Shown piece after piece: positions 21,401 to 29,489 of a DNA stretch of 64,000 nucleotides. The DNA is from Asparagopsis taxiformis (taxonomy: Eukaryota; Rhodophyta; Florideophyceae; Bonnemaisoniales; Bonnemaisoniaceae). The notes beneath the pieces were generated by a model that was given only the letters and a program-made list of their open reading frames with translations, was not told the origin of the DNA and did not search any database. The stretch's first letter is position 1. Each line of letters starts with the position of its first letter. The position numbers and the translations under genes are program-made. The stretch is taken from contig JALQPE010000301.1 in assembly GCA_030407315.1 (NCBI GenBank), forward strand, positions 1 to 64,000. The letters are read 5' to 3'.

Positions 21401-22392
21401 AAGGGTTCAATCTGCTTGATGGAGTGCCATGCAATGCAGATACCAAGGAATGCAAGAAGCACAAGACAAAACCAAAATCTCCACCCAAAGAACGTCCAGA
21501 CTGAAACGACGGCTCTAAATATGGGGGGGAACGCGATTCCAAGAATGGTCTTGGTATACATAAAGGCAATGGGAATAATAGGAAATATAAGCAGTACCCA
21601 CGGAGTATTCAATGGAGATTCTGTATTGCTGGTGCCCTTCATCTTCTCGACTTCGATAGCCCTATTGAGATCCTTCAACATCGTGCCCGAGATATCAACC
21701 TGGGTGTCCGTATCGACTTCCCTGGGCAATATCATGTCCACACCTTTCGGGGCGCTGAAAGCGGAGACGACACCCGCCTCCACAGCACTTCCAACGGCGC
21801 CGACACCGCTGACGGCGGTGCGACCGACGCCCTCACCGGCTTGAGCGACGGCATCTGTGACGCCAAGAAGGCCAATACCGACGTCCTCGACCTTGTTGAC
21901 GGCGTCATGGCCCATTTTCTTGGCGATGCGCACGACGGGGTTAGCGTGGACCCTGGCGATGGCCCTGGTGCGATTCATGGGCTGGAGGGAGGGCTCGGAG
22001 GACTCTGCGCGGGCGGGGGCGGAGGAGCGATCGGAATCGGAAAATCGCACGAGTTCGTGCAGCGGCTCCTCGGACTGGAGGTAGGAGGATTGGGGGATGA
22101 TGACGGGGGCATCGCCGGACACGTCTTCGAGCACATCGGGGGCGCTGGCGGCGGCGGCTGCGGCGGCATCGGCGGTGTACGGAGAGTCGATCGCAAAGTG
22201 GTCGAGCGCTTCCTGCGCGGGTTGGAGCTGCACGTGAGTCGATGTGTCGAGCGATGGCGGGTCGGGAAGCGGGGGCGGTGGGGGCGCGGGAATTGATGGA
22301 GGCGCTGTGTCCACAACGGACGAGGAGGTTATTGAGAAGGTCGAGTCATCTTCGTTGAGTTGTTGGACGGGGAGGGGGGCGGGCGCCGACAT
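15409..22392 (-). CDS. Ferlin-like multi-C2-domain membrane protein
   Basis: A 2327-residue protein resembling ferlins, which are tail-anchored C2 proteins acting in calcium-dependent membrane fusion and repair. C2-like domains can be seen at about 655-790, 825-940, 1033-1130, 1325-1450, 1475-1600, 1865-1990 and 2055-2190. Ferlin-like linker text includes EPRWMFMDYPGNN before the 1325 domain. The C-terminus has the ferlin-type NPVPYFYYL segment followed by hydrophobic stretches (about 2230-2305). Unlike textbook ferlins there is also a hydrophobic hairpin near the N-terminus (about 264-288 and 292-322), after a Pro/Ala-rich leader. Some C2 domains lack the Asp ligands for calcium by eye. A multiple C2 and transmembrane protein is the alternative, but the C-terminal half fits ferlin better. 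It is one uninterrupted 7-kb exon. Confidence 0.75.
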   Translation of the reverse strand: MSAPAPLPVQQLNEDDSTFSITSSSVVDTAPPSIPAPPPPPLPDPPSLDTSTHVQLQPAQEALDHFAIDSPYTADAAAAAAASAPDVLEDVSGDAPVIIPQSSYLQSEEPLHELVRFSDSDRSSAPARAESSEPSLQPMNRTRAIARVHANPVVRIAKKMGHDAVNKVEDVGIGLLGVTDAVAQAGEGVGRTAVSGVGAVGSAVEAGVVSAFSAPKGVDMILPREVDTDTQVDISGTMLKDLNRAIEVEKMKGTSNTESPLNTPWVLLIFPIIPIAFMYTKTILGIAFPPIFRAVVSVWTFFGWRFWFCLVLLAFLGICIAWHSIKQIEPLRPITMQVDVVAIRIGQKVQSQASRQMPKVYKALDRIIPSIRSALVLADKFLTPKLGYSPLLAVNAKINGWIYDPSIQRFAISKAQLVDAHVDEDGFPIKPQKVDKGQVMVMDEDSNITHEGTGLEFDADQVSEQMARQSSNGEELFEQFFNVEICLRDLSKLHRNYTSVWIEWTYRGMVVDRSVIRDISSSDEWGGFGTSFDDYTLTGEVRLPMRADTTTSKGGFFDIPIKLVLKGRDGLPLYSNDGARRYMRDSRQVTTIGEIELSSLRIGIGSDPEGIIRSELCIPLHAKGISQYRAAVLRASARITPVDSSSYSYRQMLSPLPNGEWTVRVNVFELRNLRGVDDSGSSDPYVSATVMGLTKHTDRQRQTLSCMVNQLLFFSRLCTGLEFESEKICIEVMDWNRFSAPQKIGVYTLDAQRILELPGRELYRKWFALQDPAGGKRPSGFIKMSITVVPPGGSPPQHTDAEDTEEFSRAKLLKNTVLRTPTMKYQNWAVHITVGWADMLPRMASARYRDAIRGYMKFNYSGWDECKSNVFITEAKAVADPNIGSSCVVLPQRRVIWNEEFILPLTIINDRVAQEGINLKLYHRTMPRLQAPMRGDQLIGDVSVSFEELFKNMTTAVVRGQPADGEDDGDRIREVAMMKPRYYNFYGMPDGPADPYDKGVAFRGRVLIGVAAKPGDVPAPYLRPCPPPPRPKLEFYKMDFTVLRATELPLPDGWSVYVDGRIGLYQFKRQVLQDVIVHNYCAEWDENSSLSIPNMQFPEDVEQIPDFFVTIWARKPSTVVELEERMAAETNEGYSPKAASPSKGGVGEGDLEGDGEDSDGKEPKSPSSGGVYPEPVVEGGTAGDALWQPKAFLRLPAKHLICGQQEPRWMFMDYPGNNVLDSGDNKVPGSILLSASLSRYDPANPVSEEDSYASPLGAMEKHMQVDDEPKSQLDIHESDDITEATPSVMEGTMTPVRGISGTTMGDASALASKPSSYAPNLGQERSFTLRALVLQGRNLPAADESGLSDPRVVVSMGDRSTMGSIFCRQTVSPLWEELIEVPDIKIREGERKPNVNVLIYDYDGEGEPMQYLGRSIIPAAELDTADPSLEFSKWYPVFSVNPGVIVGEVLADFQLIPTDLAIERPISTPPSPPRSESALRISLVGLRDVKFLQYAAGDLFMESSVSGDSVKPIRSKRGAILQQRAYEANCNILDVLVLEIQIPEDLRLAPALNMYVYAMYNHSQGADMVATACIPLERWLSEHHRRLLTGESLIDDSYGMDAPVPQRLFESEYNYRFKRSAKKAGEEPIGVSSLRLHEVKAQDRGERKNMPILQEKQDILRVGFTEEKKTSAAVEKGASVAEKIHAMFAPLRAIKYQIADVLADIMPDVSMALGIEVEEDIPLSALLGMEDDKIDYDGTQNLKRDRGFCPMELEVDFSEPAYGEFLMFRGDNRALGNTVGRLGNGDNGNVHNQAFPPVLPFNEAPSTTTLVKREKRRAALEGARPTVGKIKARLDFIEVDKKEDADLKTVRQASLRSFGRVFVPTEVVVRVYVLRAINLQQIGSQCNPYLTTRFYGGYPDVYSKKHEPILDDDNPNFFEIFESRVKMPGGSVRIEVKDRILPEVSVPLAYPMYIKDDGQRRFGVVQRDIPVNVGKFGLGWSETIGETVIDLDARWYNSAWRSLAKTPVETRALYSEDSANLKGQLEMFVDIFDAKDVDKRPKVFRPVPISAPPQENYELRIVVYKLSECMLPYKLAKFNPAKLAAFYVQTRLGNRPQDERRTDRCRYVADGVAEFNWRMKWEVSLPSLEIKPRLKLQVFDDTTHGLGDDQLCAVADIKLRSLFDDIVLNKKPIIKKKQWILMHHPNFPEVSTRLQVSLELTTAELAAKKTCLVGNDGYKQEQHQDYILPLPFQPSAFSLYNPVPYFYYLIVSAVYNLQWQLATFMLVFPFLPMVVQFVFMVTPWQWYAMGGTAGLLIFIRLMMVSAERTARLNAERNAGVPEVVQVE

Positions 22393-22794
22393 TTGTTGCG
22401 GATGAATGGCGCGATAGTCGGTGGTCGTGTTGGGTCGGGTCGAGTCTAGTCGCCGGGACGAGGGGTAGGGTCGGCAACTAATTTAGTATTGCGAGAGTGG
22501 CGGTAATCACGAGTGCGTGATGGAGGCGTGTGAAAGAGAAACGAGATGCAGGGGGGATTGTGTTGAGAGGTTTAAGTAACCGTTCGAAAGCAGCGCTACA
22601 GCAACGGTCATATATCTACAGAAAAGTGGAAAAATAATGGAGGATGGACCGATCGGATCAGAGGTAGCGGTCCATCGATTCACACTGACAAGGTCGCGCG
22701 ATTACATTTTTCTACGTGTAAGCACACCACGTAACGTTCCGCTCTTGGACTGCATCCATGTAGCTGTGCGCCCACTCCTTCGTCTCTGCTGTGC
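22393..22794. other. Intergenic upstream of ferlin-like gene
   Basis: About 400 bp containing the ferlin-like promoter region and the 3' end of the next minus-strand gene. No other feature seen. Confidence 0.4.
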
Positions 22795-23727
22795 TCATGT
22801 GTGCAGTTCGTGTGGAGGAATGCTGCCAGCAGCGTACAAGGTCAGATAAAGCATATAGGGCCTGGCGCTGTTTTCAACCGCCACAACGCCTCTCACGTAA
22901 TCATTCACATAGAACGGCGGAACGCTGAGTTGGCCCCCTTCCCACCGCCAGTTGCCGTGCCGAAACTCTGGAACGGGCCCGCGCAGTCTAGGAAACTGCC
23001 CGACGATCACATAGGAAACGGAGTCTTTCTTGGCGCGTAGCAGCACTTTTTTCAAATGTTTTCCATACCCCTCCTGTCTCGGGTCTCTTTCAGAGCCATC
23101 CAGTTCCGTCCAATGGAATAACAACTCTGCACCTGCCGTTGACATTTCAACATCACCCCTCATAAATTCCCCGTCGATCACATCTTCCATGGCGCTACTC
23201 GCCGCTAACAACCCGGCCGAGTTGTCATCGAGTGCCTTGTATCGAAATGACGGCATCTCGTAGGAGATTCGCCGTATGAGCTCCGGCATCCAGATCACAT
23301 GTGATCCTGCTGGCGAGTCGATCATACTTTTCAGCCCGAATAATCGGATCAGTTTGTACAGCGTGTAACTCACCCTTGTCACATTCTGCCCTCGTAGCAT
23401 GCCGGTCGTCGAGATGTTGCACCCGGTGAAGGCAGGCATTGCGCCGGAGGTGCGTGCAAGGAAGTGGTAATGATGTTTGCGCTTCCTGCGGCGACGCGGG
23501 CGCGGGTGCAGATGCGGTTTGGGATGGACGCGAGTGGCGTTGTGTGTCGCGTTGGGCGAGATTGCGATTGGTGCTTGTGAGCTATGTAAAGGAAGAGTGG
23601 AAGGGGTGTTGCGACGGGATAGTTGGTAGAGAAGGACGGAAAGCACTAGTACGAGCGTTAGTTTGGTAGTGCAACTACACTGTGGTTTGGGACGTTTCCT
23701 TCGACAAGTAGGCGCTCGTCTGCCCAT
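22795..23727 (-). CDS. Type II membrane protein with methyltransferase-like region
   Basis: A 310-residue protein with a strongly basic N-terminus, a signal anchor at about 21-37, a His/Arg-rich stem and a lumenal domain. The stretch LKSMIDSPAGSHVIWMPEL (about 131-149) looks like motif I of class I methyltransferases (usual form DxPCGD-x-xWM), but Gly/Asp positions are altered. The later segment DSVSYVIVGQFPRLRG is in the place of a motif IV/V strand. I infer a Golgi-lumen methyltransferase-fold protein, possibly with changed cofactor binding. A different lumenal enzyme fold is possible. N-glycosylation sequons fit a lumenal location. Confidence 0.4.
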   Translation of the reverse strand: MGRRAPTCRRKRPKPQCSCTTKLTLVLVLSVLLYQLSRRNTPSTLPLHSSQAPIAISPNATHNATRVHPKPHLHPRPRRRRKRKHHYHFLARTSGAMPAFTGCNISTTGMLRGQNVTRVSYTLYKLIRLFGLKSMIDSPAGSHVIWMPELIRRISYEMPSFRYKALDDNSAGLLAASSAMEDVIDGEFMRGDVEMSTAGAELLFHWTELDGSERDPRQEGYGKHLKKVLLRAKKDSVSYVIVGQFPRLRGPVPEFRHGNWRWEGGQLSVPPFYVNDYVRGVVAVENSARPYMLYLTLYAAGSIPPHELHT

Positions 23728-24324
23728 GATGATGCAATGAATCGCATTGGTCGAACAATACTACATGGTGCTAGAGTTGTGATTTGTAGAGCGACACAAA
23801 TGGAGATGCAACTGGCGCAGCACGATATTATGAAGCGTGAGACAAGTTGAGAAAATGGGCGGCATTTGTAAAGGGTTGAAATTTAGTAACGGAGCTGTCA
23901 CGTCGCATGCAAATGTACACGTAGTATTACGGAATAGAAACAGTTGTCATACTACTGTCTGACGTTTTGTCGCGCATGTAAACATGGTTCTCGTAAGGTC
24001 CTTAATTTAAATTGTTTTTTGTGGCGGTCCAGCAAATGCTTTCTGAGCAACTTTTCGATAGTTGAATGCGCTGTACGAGTCCCGCCAACTGTCCTGTCGG
24101 CAAAGGCATCTTTTATACTTTGCCTCCCGTTCCATTGTTGTCTCTTATGGCCAGCACTTGACGCGCAATTTCATGTCTTCAACACCACAAAAATTTCTTC
24201 ACCTGTCATGGCTCTTCTCCCGACACAACAAGCAAGTCTTTTGTCGGCGAAAAAATTACTCGTCCAAACAATTAAATATAAACTTGTACGTTGGCCGCCA
24301 CCCATCCGTCCACACACTCCAACA
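23728..24324. other. Divergent intergenic region
   Basis: Lies between the starts of two divergent genes. The frame of the downstream gene is open back to 23944 but reads as AT-rich, Cys/Phe-rich text unlike the rest, so I regard it as leader. A Met at 24208 is an alternative start. Confidence 0.4.
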
Positions 24325-25686
24325 ATGCCTGATCCAGCCCCCGGGTTTCCATCCTCAGCACGTCATGCTTTCAGAATTCTCCAAAATGCTCATCCGCCCA
24401 ACAGTTCCCCCATACTTTCTCCACAAAATTCACTCACTGACTCCCTTCAGCCCATCCGCGTCCACCAACACCCACCATCTTCAAAGAAGCTGCTAGAGAC
24501 GCCCCACACGACCGTTTATTCTGCTGGAACCTGGATAGAGACGCCTGCACTATACCATGTTCCTTCTCCACAGCCCTACACTATCTGGCAGATAAATGGC
24601 CCATTTGAACCAGTCTCCCAGGTAGAGATGATTGATATAGGCGAAGGTTGTTTGGTACCCAAACGAGATATAGCTATCTTACAATCCATAGTTCATTTCT
24701 CAACCACCAAACCCAGTCGACCAGCGCGTGTTGGCAAACTATCCTTGCTACAAAAGTCGTGTCTCAAACTCGACGACCTCGATGTACCACATGCACAGCA
24801 GAACTGTCGTTTTCCTCTTGCTTTTGCAAATTCTTGTCTTCTACTCGCATCCCAGTTATCACATGATTTTAAAACAGTTGAGGAACCAGACTTGTCCGAC
24901 ACCGATATTCCTGATGGTGATATGGTCTCTGTTTCATCCGTTCCCTCGCCAGAAACGATTCTTGAGAGCAGGTCTGTGAGTTCTGAAAGCTGGGTTGGCG
25001 AAGTTATGGCTCCCGCAAAGTCTGTGCGTGAACATGAGGACGCTAAGAGTGATCAGAACAAAGCTCATCAGGAAAACGTGTCCTCCAGTAGTTTCGAATT
25101 GGTTGAAAGTGATATGAGGAAATATTTGGGGTCGAATGATGGATTAGTTGGTTTAAAACCTGTTGAAGCGGTGTACGGATGCTTAGATGATAAGATGTCT
25201 CGCCGTATCCGTGATTTGAAACAATACTGCCATCGGTTGCTGGCTGAGCGGAAGAAGCTGCGAAGAGAGAATTTGAATCTGAGATATAGGATATCTGAAA
25301 TTCGTTTGCAACAGGGTAGGGAAAATATGCACGAAGAGGCAACTGGTGACTCTTTTGAAATTGCAAAGTCGAAACTGGAAATACAACAACAGACGAGAAT
25401 TATAGCATCACAGCTGGAGAATGAGCGGCTTCTAGATGTAATTCTAAAATTGAGTGCCGAATTGGACCAAGAGCCAGAGGTGTCCAGCATGGCAAGAGAA
25501 CTATTGGCTACGAAGATGGAATTAAGTCAGGAGAAGGTAGAACGACAAAAGTTACAAAGAATTGTTGGGGAACTAACAAGTAAGAAGAGAGGTTTTTTCT
25601 CTTCCAACTATCTTACAAAAACAAAAAGCGAGAGTATAGAAGCGTGGATTAATGAAGCGGGGAAGGCCAGACATGTCGAGTTGTAA
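24325..25686 (+). CDS. Coiled-coil protein of unknown function
   Basis: I do not recognise this gene. From the chosen Met it is 453 residues: a Pro/Ser-rich N-terminal part, an uncharacterised middle with Cys/His-poor sequence, and a C-terminal third (about 290-430) rich in Glu, Lys, Arg and Leu. That third is predicted to form long coiled coils, starting near SRRIRDLKQYCHRLLAERKK. It has no signal peptide or membrane segment from this start. The upstream alternative at 24208 would add 39 residues. A structural or adaptor role is possible but not supported by any domain. Confidence 0.6.
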   Translation: MPDPAPGFPSSARHAFRILQNAHPPNSSPILSPQNSLTDSLQPIRVHQHPPSSKKLLETPHTTVYSAGTWIETPALYHVPSPQPYTIWQINGPFEPVSQVEMIDIGEGCLVPKRDIAILQSIVHFSTTKPSRPARVGKLSLLQKSCLKLDDLDVPHAQQNCRFPLAFANSCLLLASQLSHDFKTVEEPDLSDTDIPDGDMVSVSSVPSPETILESRSVSSESWVGEVMAPAKSVREHEDAKSDQNKAHQENVSSSSFELVESDMRKYLGSNDGLVGLKPVEAVYGCLDDKMSRRIRDLKQYCHRLLAERKKLRRENLNLRYRISEIRLQQGRENMHEEATGDSFEIAKSKLEIQQQTRIIASQLENERLLDVILKLSAELDQEPEVSSMARELLATKMELSQEKVERQKLQRIVGELTSKKRGFFSSNYLTKTKSESIEAWINEAGKARHVEL

Positions 25687-25975
25687 TTGAAGGAGGTATG
25701 TGTAAAAAATGATTGAATAAAGAGGAACACACATCAAAAGGAATCGAAAATGAGCGAAAAGTCGTGGCGCATATGCGCAGAAAGAGTGTCCATTTTCCAG
25801 CCGTTTTGAGGCCCATTTTTGGCGGTTGAATCAAGCGCTACTGTTGCGCGCGCTCGCTCGCTCGCACCAGCACAGCCTGCCGAGAACATCGCTGCTACTT
25901 CGCCATCCATCTGTGCTGGCTTTTGCACCCAGGGGTCTTCACCAACGATATTGCCGTTCAACTTGGCGCCCCGTA

Positions 25976-28231
25976 ATGATGCTCGGCAAACGTGTCCCAG
26001 TCATTGTCCCTCTGCATGAGATAGCAAAGCCGGAGTCAACACCAGCCCGGGACGCCAAACCATCGCTCCCGCATCACGCGCCCACGTTACAGACAGAGGA
26101 TTTGGCTGTGCCGATTATGAGACCGCTGCGGAAGAACAAGAGACTGCGACCTGCTATTGTGCCCATCACTCCGTCCGAGCATCCTGCTCCGCAAACGCCT
26201 GTCCGCGAGACGCCTGTGGCCCCCGTGGAAAGCATGCTCGAGACGCGTTCGGCGCCGAAGAGCAAGCGCGCAAAGCAAGCAGATGTGGTGGAAGTTGTCA
26301 CTCCGGAGGTAGTCGAGGCATCCAATACACCCGACGCGCCACAACGATCGAATGTGCTCAAGCGTTCGAGTGCTGCACAGCGCAGGAATGATAGAGAGTC
26401 TAGCTCCATCGGGAGCGATTCCAGAGGCTCTTCGATTCAATCACCTTTGTCCTCGGCGGCAAACGTCAGTGATGATCTGAGTACTGAGGCTCTCATGAAG
26501 TTCACCGGAGTTGCGCAGCAGGTGGGCATTGTTTGGACGAAAATAAAAGGCCATCCATTTTGGCCGGCGCAATACGTGCGGATGTCTCCAGAAATTATGG
26601 CAGATGAACGCTTCAAAAATGCTGCCAAGTTTAAGAGAAAGGTGGACGATACTTGTGTCATGTATTTCGGAACCTGCGAGATCGCTTATGTGAACAAAGG
26701 AAAGTCGTGTATTCCCTGGAATGAGGGGTTGAATCGTAACATGCACCGATCACACAGAGGCAGGAATATGTTTCAACGCGCTTTGTTGGAAGTGAAGGCG
26801 TTCTGTCAACGCAATACTAAGTATCCGCGCGGTTGGTGGTGTGAGCCTAAATGTATGGCTCTTGCGGCTGACTTTTATCAGTACTGTGTTGACCCCAATT
26901 CACAGTCCCGCATGAAACCCTTTATTAAAGTGGCGGAGACGGAGTTGGTCTTTTGGGCGAAGATTCGAGGTTATCCACAATGGCCAGTGCAGGTACTTCC
27001 GAGAAATATGGCGTGTGAGAGGTATCCTGAGCTCAAACTTACGCCTGATAATATGAACACTAGTTCGGTGCCATGTATGTTCTTCGGAACAGGGGAAGTA
27101 GCCATGATCGCTGACAAGAACCGAACGCCGTTTGGCGCTGGTTTAGCTCGTGGGTATGGAACAGCCAGCGACCGGAGGGACTTTGTGGTAGCTACTGGAG
27201 AGATGTGGGGTTATTTGCAAACACCTCGAACTTGGCCTAGTGGTTATCTTAGTGGTGTCCATTGGTGGAATTATGAGGAAAGTGCGGAGGCTGCGGAAAA
27301 GGATGGTGATAGCGAAGAAGTTCGCGTTCCTCACATGCCAGTTTATGAACATATCAAACGGTCTGTGTGTGTTGAAGGTGTCGAGCTTCCCGCCAAGCCG
27401 AAACCGTCTGAAGTCGTCTGTTGCTCCTGTAAGATGAAGGGGAAGGAGGCTGGTTGTTTGGATACCCGTTGCTTGAATTTTGCATCGCGATTCCTGTGTG
27501 ACCCTACGGTATGCCCTGCTGGGAAGCAATGCGCGAATCTGCCGTTCCGTTCTCGAAAGATTCCAAAGGTGAAGCCGTTTTTCACAGCAGATCAGAGAGG
27601 ATGGGGGCTGCGGGTGGAGGAGCCTCTGAAGAACGGGCGATTTGTGATTGAGTACGTCGGGGAGATAATTAACAGAGAGATCTTGGAAGAACGTCTCAGA
27701 CAGGCGCAGAGGGAGAAGAATAACGAATACTATATGATGGACCTGACCAACGACTTGATCGTAGATGCCAAATTTAAAGGCAATTTCTCGCGATTTATCA
27801 ATTCGAGTTGCGAGCCGAATTGTGCCACGCAGAAATGGATCGACCCCACCACCGGGCAGACCCATGTGGGCATTTTTGCCATTCAGGACATCGAGCAAGG
27901 CACGGAACTGACGTACAATTACTGCTTTGAGGATTATGGACTAACTGGGAAGAGTGGAAAGAGATCCTTCATGTGCCAATGTGGCACGAGCTCCTGCTGC
28001 ATGTTGGAACCAATTGAACAGCAATTGATGAAGAAACTTGTTGGAAAGAGGTTGGAAGTGAGGTGGGATGATGGATGGTATCCTGGCGTGGTTGAATTAT
28101 ACGATTTCAAGAAGAAGCGGTTTAGAGTCCAGTATGACGATGGTGATTGCGAAGATTTGGTCCTGGGATTGCCATTGGATGAAGATGATGGCGTAGCATT
28201 TCGCCTCGTTGAGGATGAAGCAGCCTCTTGA
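25976..28231 (+). CDS. NSD/ASH1-like SET-domain histone methyltransferase with two PWWP domains
   Basis: A 751-residue predicted histone lysine methyltransferase, most likely for H3K36. Domains in order: a disordered leader; PWWP 1 (about 182-285, KIKGHPFWPAQY); PWWP 2 (about 322-420, KIRGYPQWPVQV); a Cys-rich AWS domain (about 480-535); SET (about 540-655, with GWGL, RFINSSCEPNC and YNYCFEDY); and a post-SET CxCxxxxC (near 667). A Tudor-like strand set then follows (about 688-735, KRLEVRWDDGWYPGVVELYD). Cofactor and catalytic motifs look intact. PWWP domains normally read methylated H3K36 and DNA, so two readers plus a writer suggest spreading or maintenance of the mark. The frame is open 50 codons further upstream (from 25826); that portion is Arg/Leu-rich and probably leader. 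Confidence 0.85.
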   Translation: MMLGKRVPVIVPLHEIAKPESTPARDAKPSLPHHAPTLQTEDLAVPIMRPLRKNKRLRPAIVPITPSEHPAPQTPVRETPVAPVESMLETRSAPKSKRAKQADVVEVVTPEVVEASNTPDAPQRSNVLKRSSAAQRRNDRESSSIGSDSRGSSIQSPLSSAANVSDDLSTEALMKFTGVAQQVGIVWTKIKGHPFWPAQYVRMSPEIMADERFKNAAKFKRKVDDTCVMYFGTCEIAYVNKGKSCIPWNEGLNRNMHRSHRGRNMFQRALLEVKAFCQRNTKYPRGWWCEPKCMALAADFYQYCVDPNSQSRMKPFIKVAETELVFWAKIRGYPQWPVQVLPRNMACERYPELKLTPDNMNTSSVPCMFFGTGEVAMIADKNRTPFGAGLARGYGTASDRRDFVVATGEMWGYLQTPRTWPSGYLSGVHWWNYEESAEAAEKDGDSEEVRVPHMPVYEHIKRSVCVEGVELPAKPKPSEVVCCSCKMKGKEAGCLDTRCLNFASRFLCDPTVCPAGKQCANLPFRSRKIPKVKPFFTADQRGWGLRVEEPLKNGRFVIEYVGEIINREILEERLRQAQREKNNEYYMMDLTNDLIVDAKFKGNFSRFINSSCEPNCATQKWIDPTTGQTHVGIFAIQDIEQGTELTYNYCFEDYGLTGKSGKRSFMCQCGTSSCCMLEPIEQQLMKKLVGKRLEVRWDDGWYPGVVELYDFKKKRFRVQYDDGDCEDLVLGLPLDEDDGVAFRLVEDEAAS

Positions 28232-28683
28232 AGATCTTGTGCGAAACCATGCCTTCGTAGCTATTTAGATTTCCTCTGAACAGTCTGTGCTCTGGGTTGA
28301 ACACTCCAGACGATGCAGATCGAGGATCAAGAATCCAATTTACTGACCTAAACTTACATTATACAACACTACAACGTTGTGATTTTCGAGCCCTTCCGCG
28401 CTAACATGCACCAAGAAGCCTTGATACTGTTGTACTTTTACAATAAACAAAGAGATGAACATTTTGTTCGAGGTGACACTTCTATCGCGGTGCGTCTATT
28501 CTTCCAACGTGTACCATCGTCATACGTGTTGGACATTCCCATCCGGGAAATGGATGCGATCTATGTTTATATCGAACAAGCGTTTCTAGGCCATCATGGA
28601 ACAAAAAAATTTGCACACTGCTTCGACTATGCGCTAACAACTATATAGGTAAACAAAGAAGACCAGTGTAAATTGTCAACAGT
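28232..28683. other. Convergent intergenic region
   Basis: About 450 bp between two convergent gene ends. An 89-codon plus-strand frame at 28379-28648 has no recognised domain and I do not call it a gene. Confidence 0.4.
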
Positions 28684-29091
28684 TTAATTGTTAAGAGCAT
28701 CCACCTTCATCTTATTCTTCCTCGCTAGAGCCTTGTACAGAGCGGAAACCTTCTTCATGGCGGGTTTCTTCATGGAGGGAGCGTATACGGAAAGCAGAGC
28801 ATCGGTCTTCGCCAATGCCTTTCTAACACCACCGGATAAAGTAGTAGACCTCCACATTTTATCGGGGTTGCGTGCAAATTGCGGCTTGTCATTCTTGAGG
28901 CTGATCACTGGGATATCGTCCTCATCGGTGGTGATATCCACAGCCTTTTTCCGGCAGATTCCACTATCGCTCAGCTTACGCGTGTGGTTGAGGGAGCCCT
29001 TCTCGATGGTAAACGAGCGCTTCGGGTAGTGTCGCACGATCATTTTGCTCGAGTATTTCTTAGTGACCTGCCATAGTAAAGCTTCCGACAT
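28684..29091 (-). CDS. RPL28: Cytosolic 60S ribosomal protein eL28
   Basis: A 135-residue protein of the eukaryote-specific L28e family, a component of the large cytosolic ribosomal subunit. The N-terminal LLWQVTKKYSSKMIVRHYPK, the FTIEKGSLNH segment and the DSGICRKKAVDI core match the family. Basic residues are frequent and the length is normal. It is intronless and divergent from plastid uL15, separated by about 400 bp. Confidence 0.9.
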   Translation of the reverse strand: MSEALLWQVTKKYSSKMIVRHYPKRSFTIEKGSLNHTRKLSDSGICRKKAVDITTDEDDIPVISLKNDKPQFARNPDKMWRSTTLSGGVRKALAKTDALLSVYAPSMKKPAMKKVSALYKALARKNKMKVDALNN

Positions 29092-29489
29092 TTTGACAGG
29101 GGCTGAATGCGATTGCGCGTGTACGATTCGGACCGGGTTGGATGAAGGACGGGAGGATCGTGTCGCCCGGATAACAAGTATGAAAACTTGAGTGGCACCG
29201 ACATACTCCGCGCCGAACGGCGCCGCGTATCAGAGCAGAAAAATTCTCAAACTGATCTAGGGCTTTTAATTATTTTTCCAAAAATGGAAATATTTTCCAA
29301 TGAAGTAGATCGCGAGCTCACACAACTGCGAAACAAATCGGCTGCGGCCACTTGCACAACATCGCAATCTCCATGTAGATCTCATACTCATCTGCAATCT
29401 CACCGCCCCACGTCCCAGTTCATTCCTTATCGCTCATCCATCCAACCACCGCGCCGATCCGTCTGAATTTCACTCTGTCGCAACCCAAA
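29092..29489. promoter_or_regulatory. Divergent promoter region between eL28 and plastid uL15
   Basis: Start codons of a cytosolic and a plastid ribosomal protein gene face away from each other across 398 bp. Both promoters must lie within it, allowing co-regulation. No motif is called with confidence. Confidence 0.5.
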
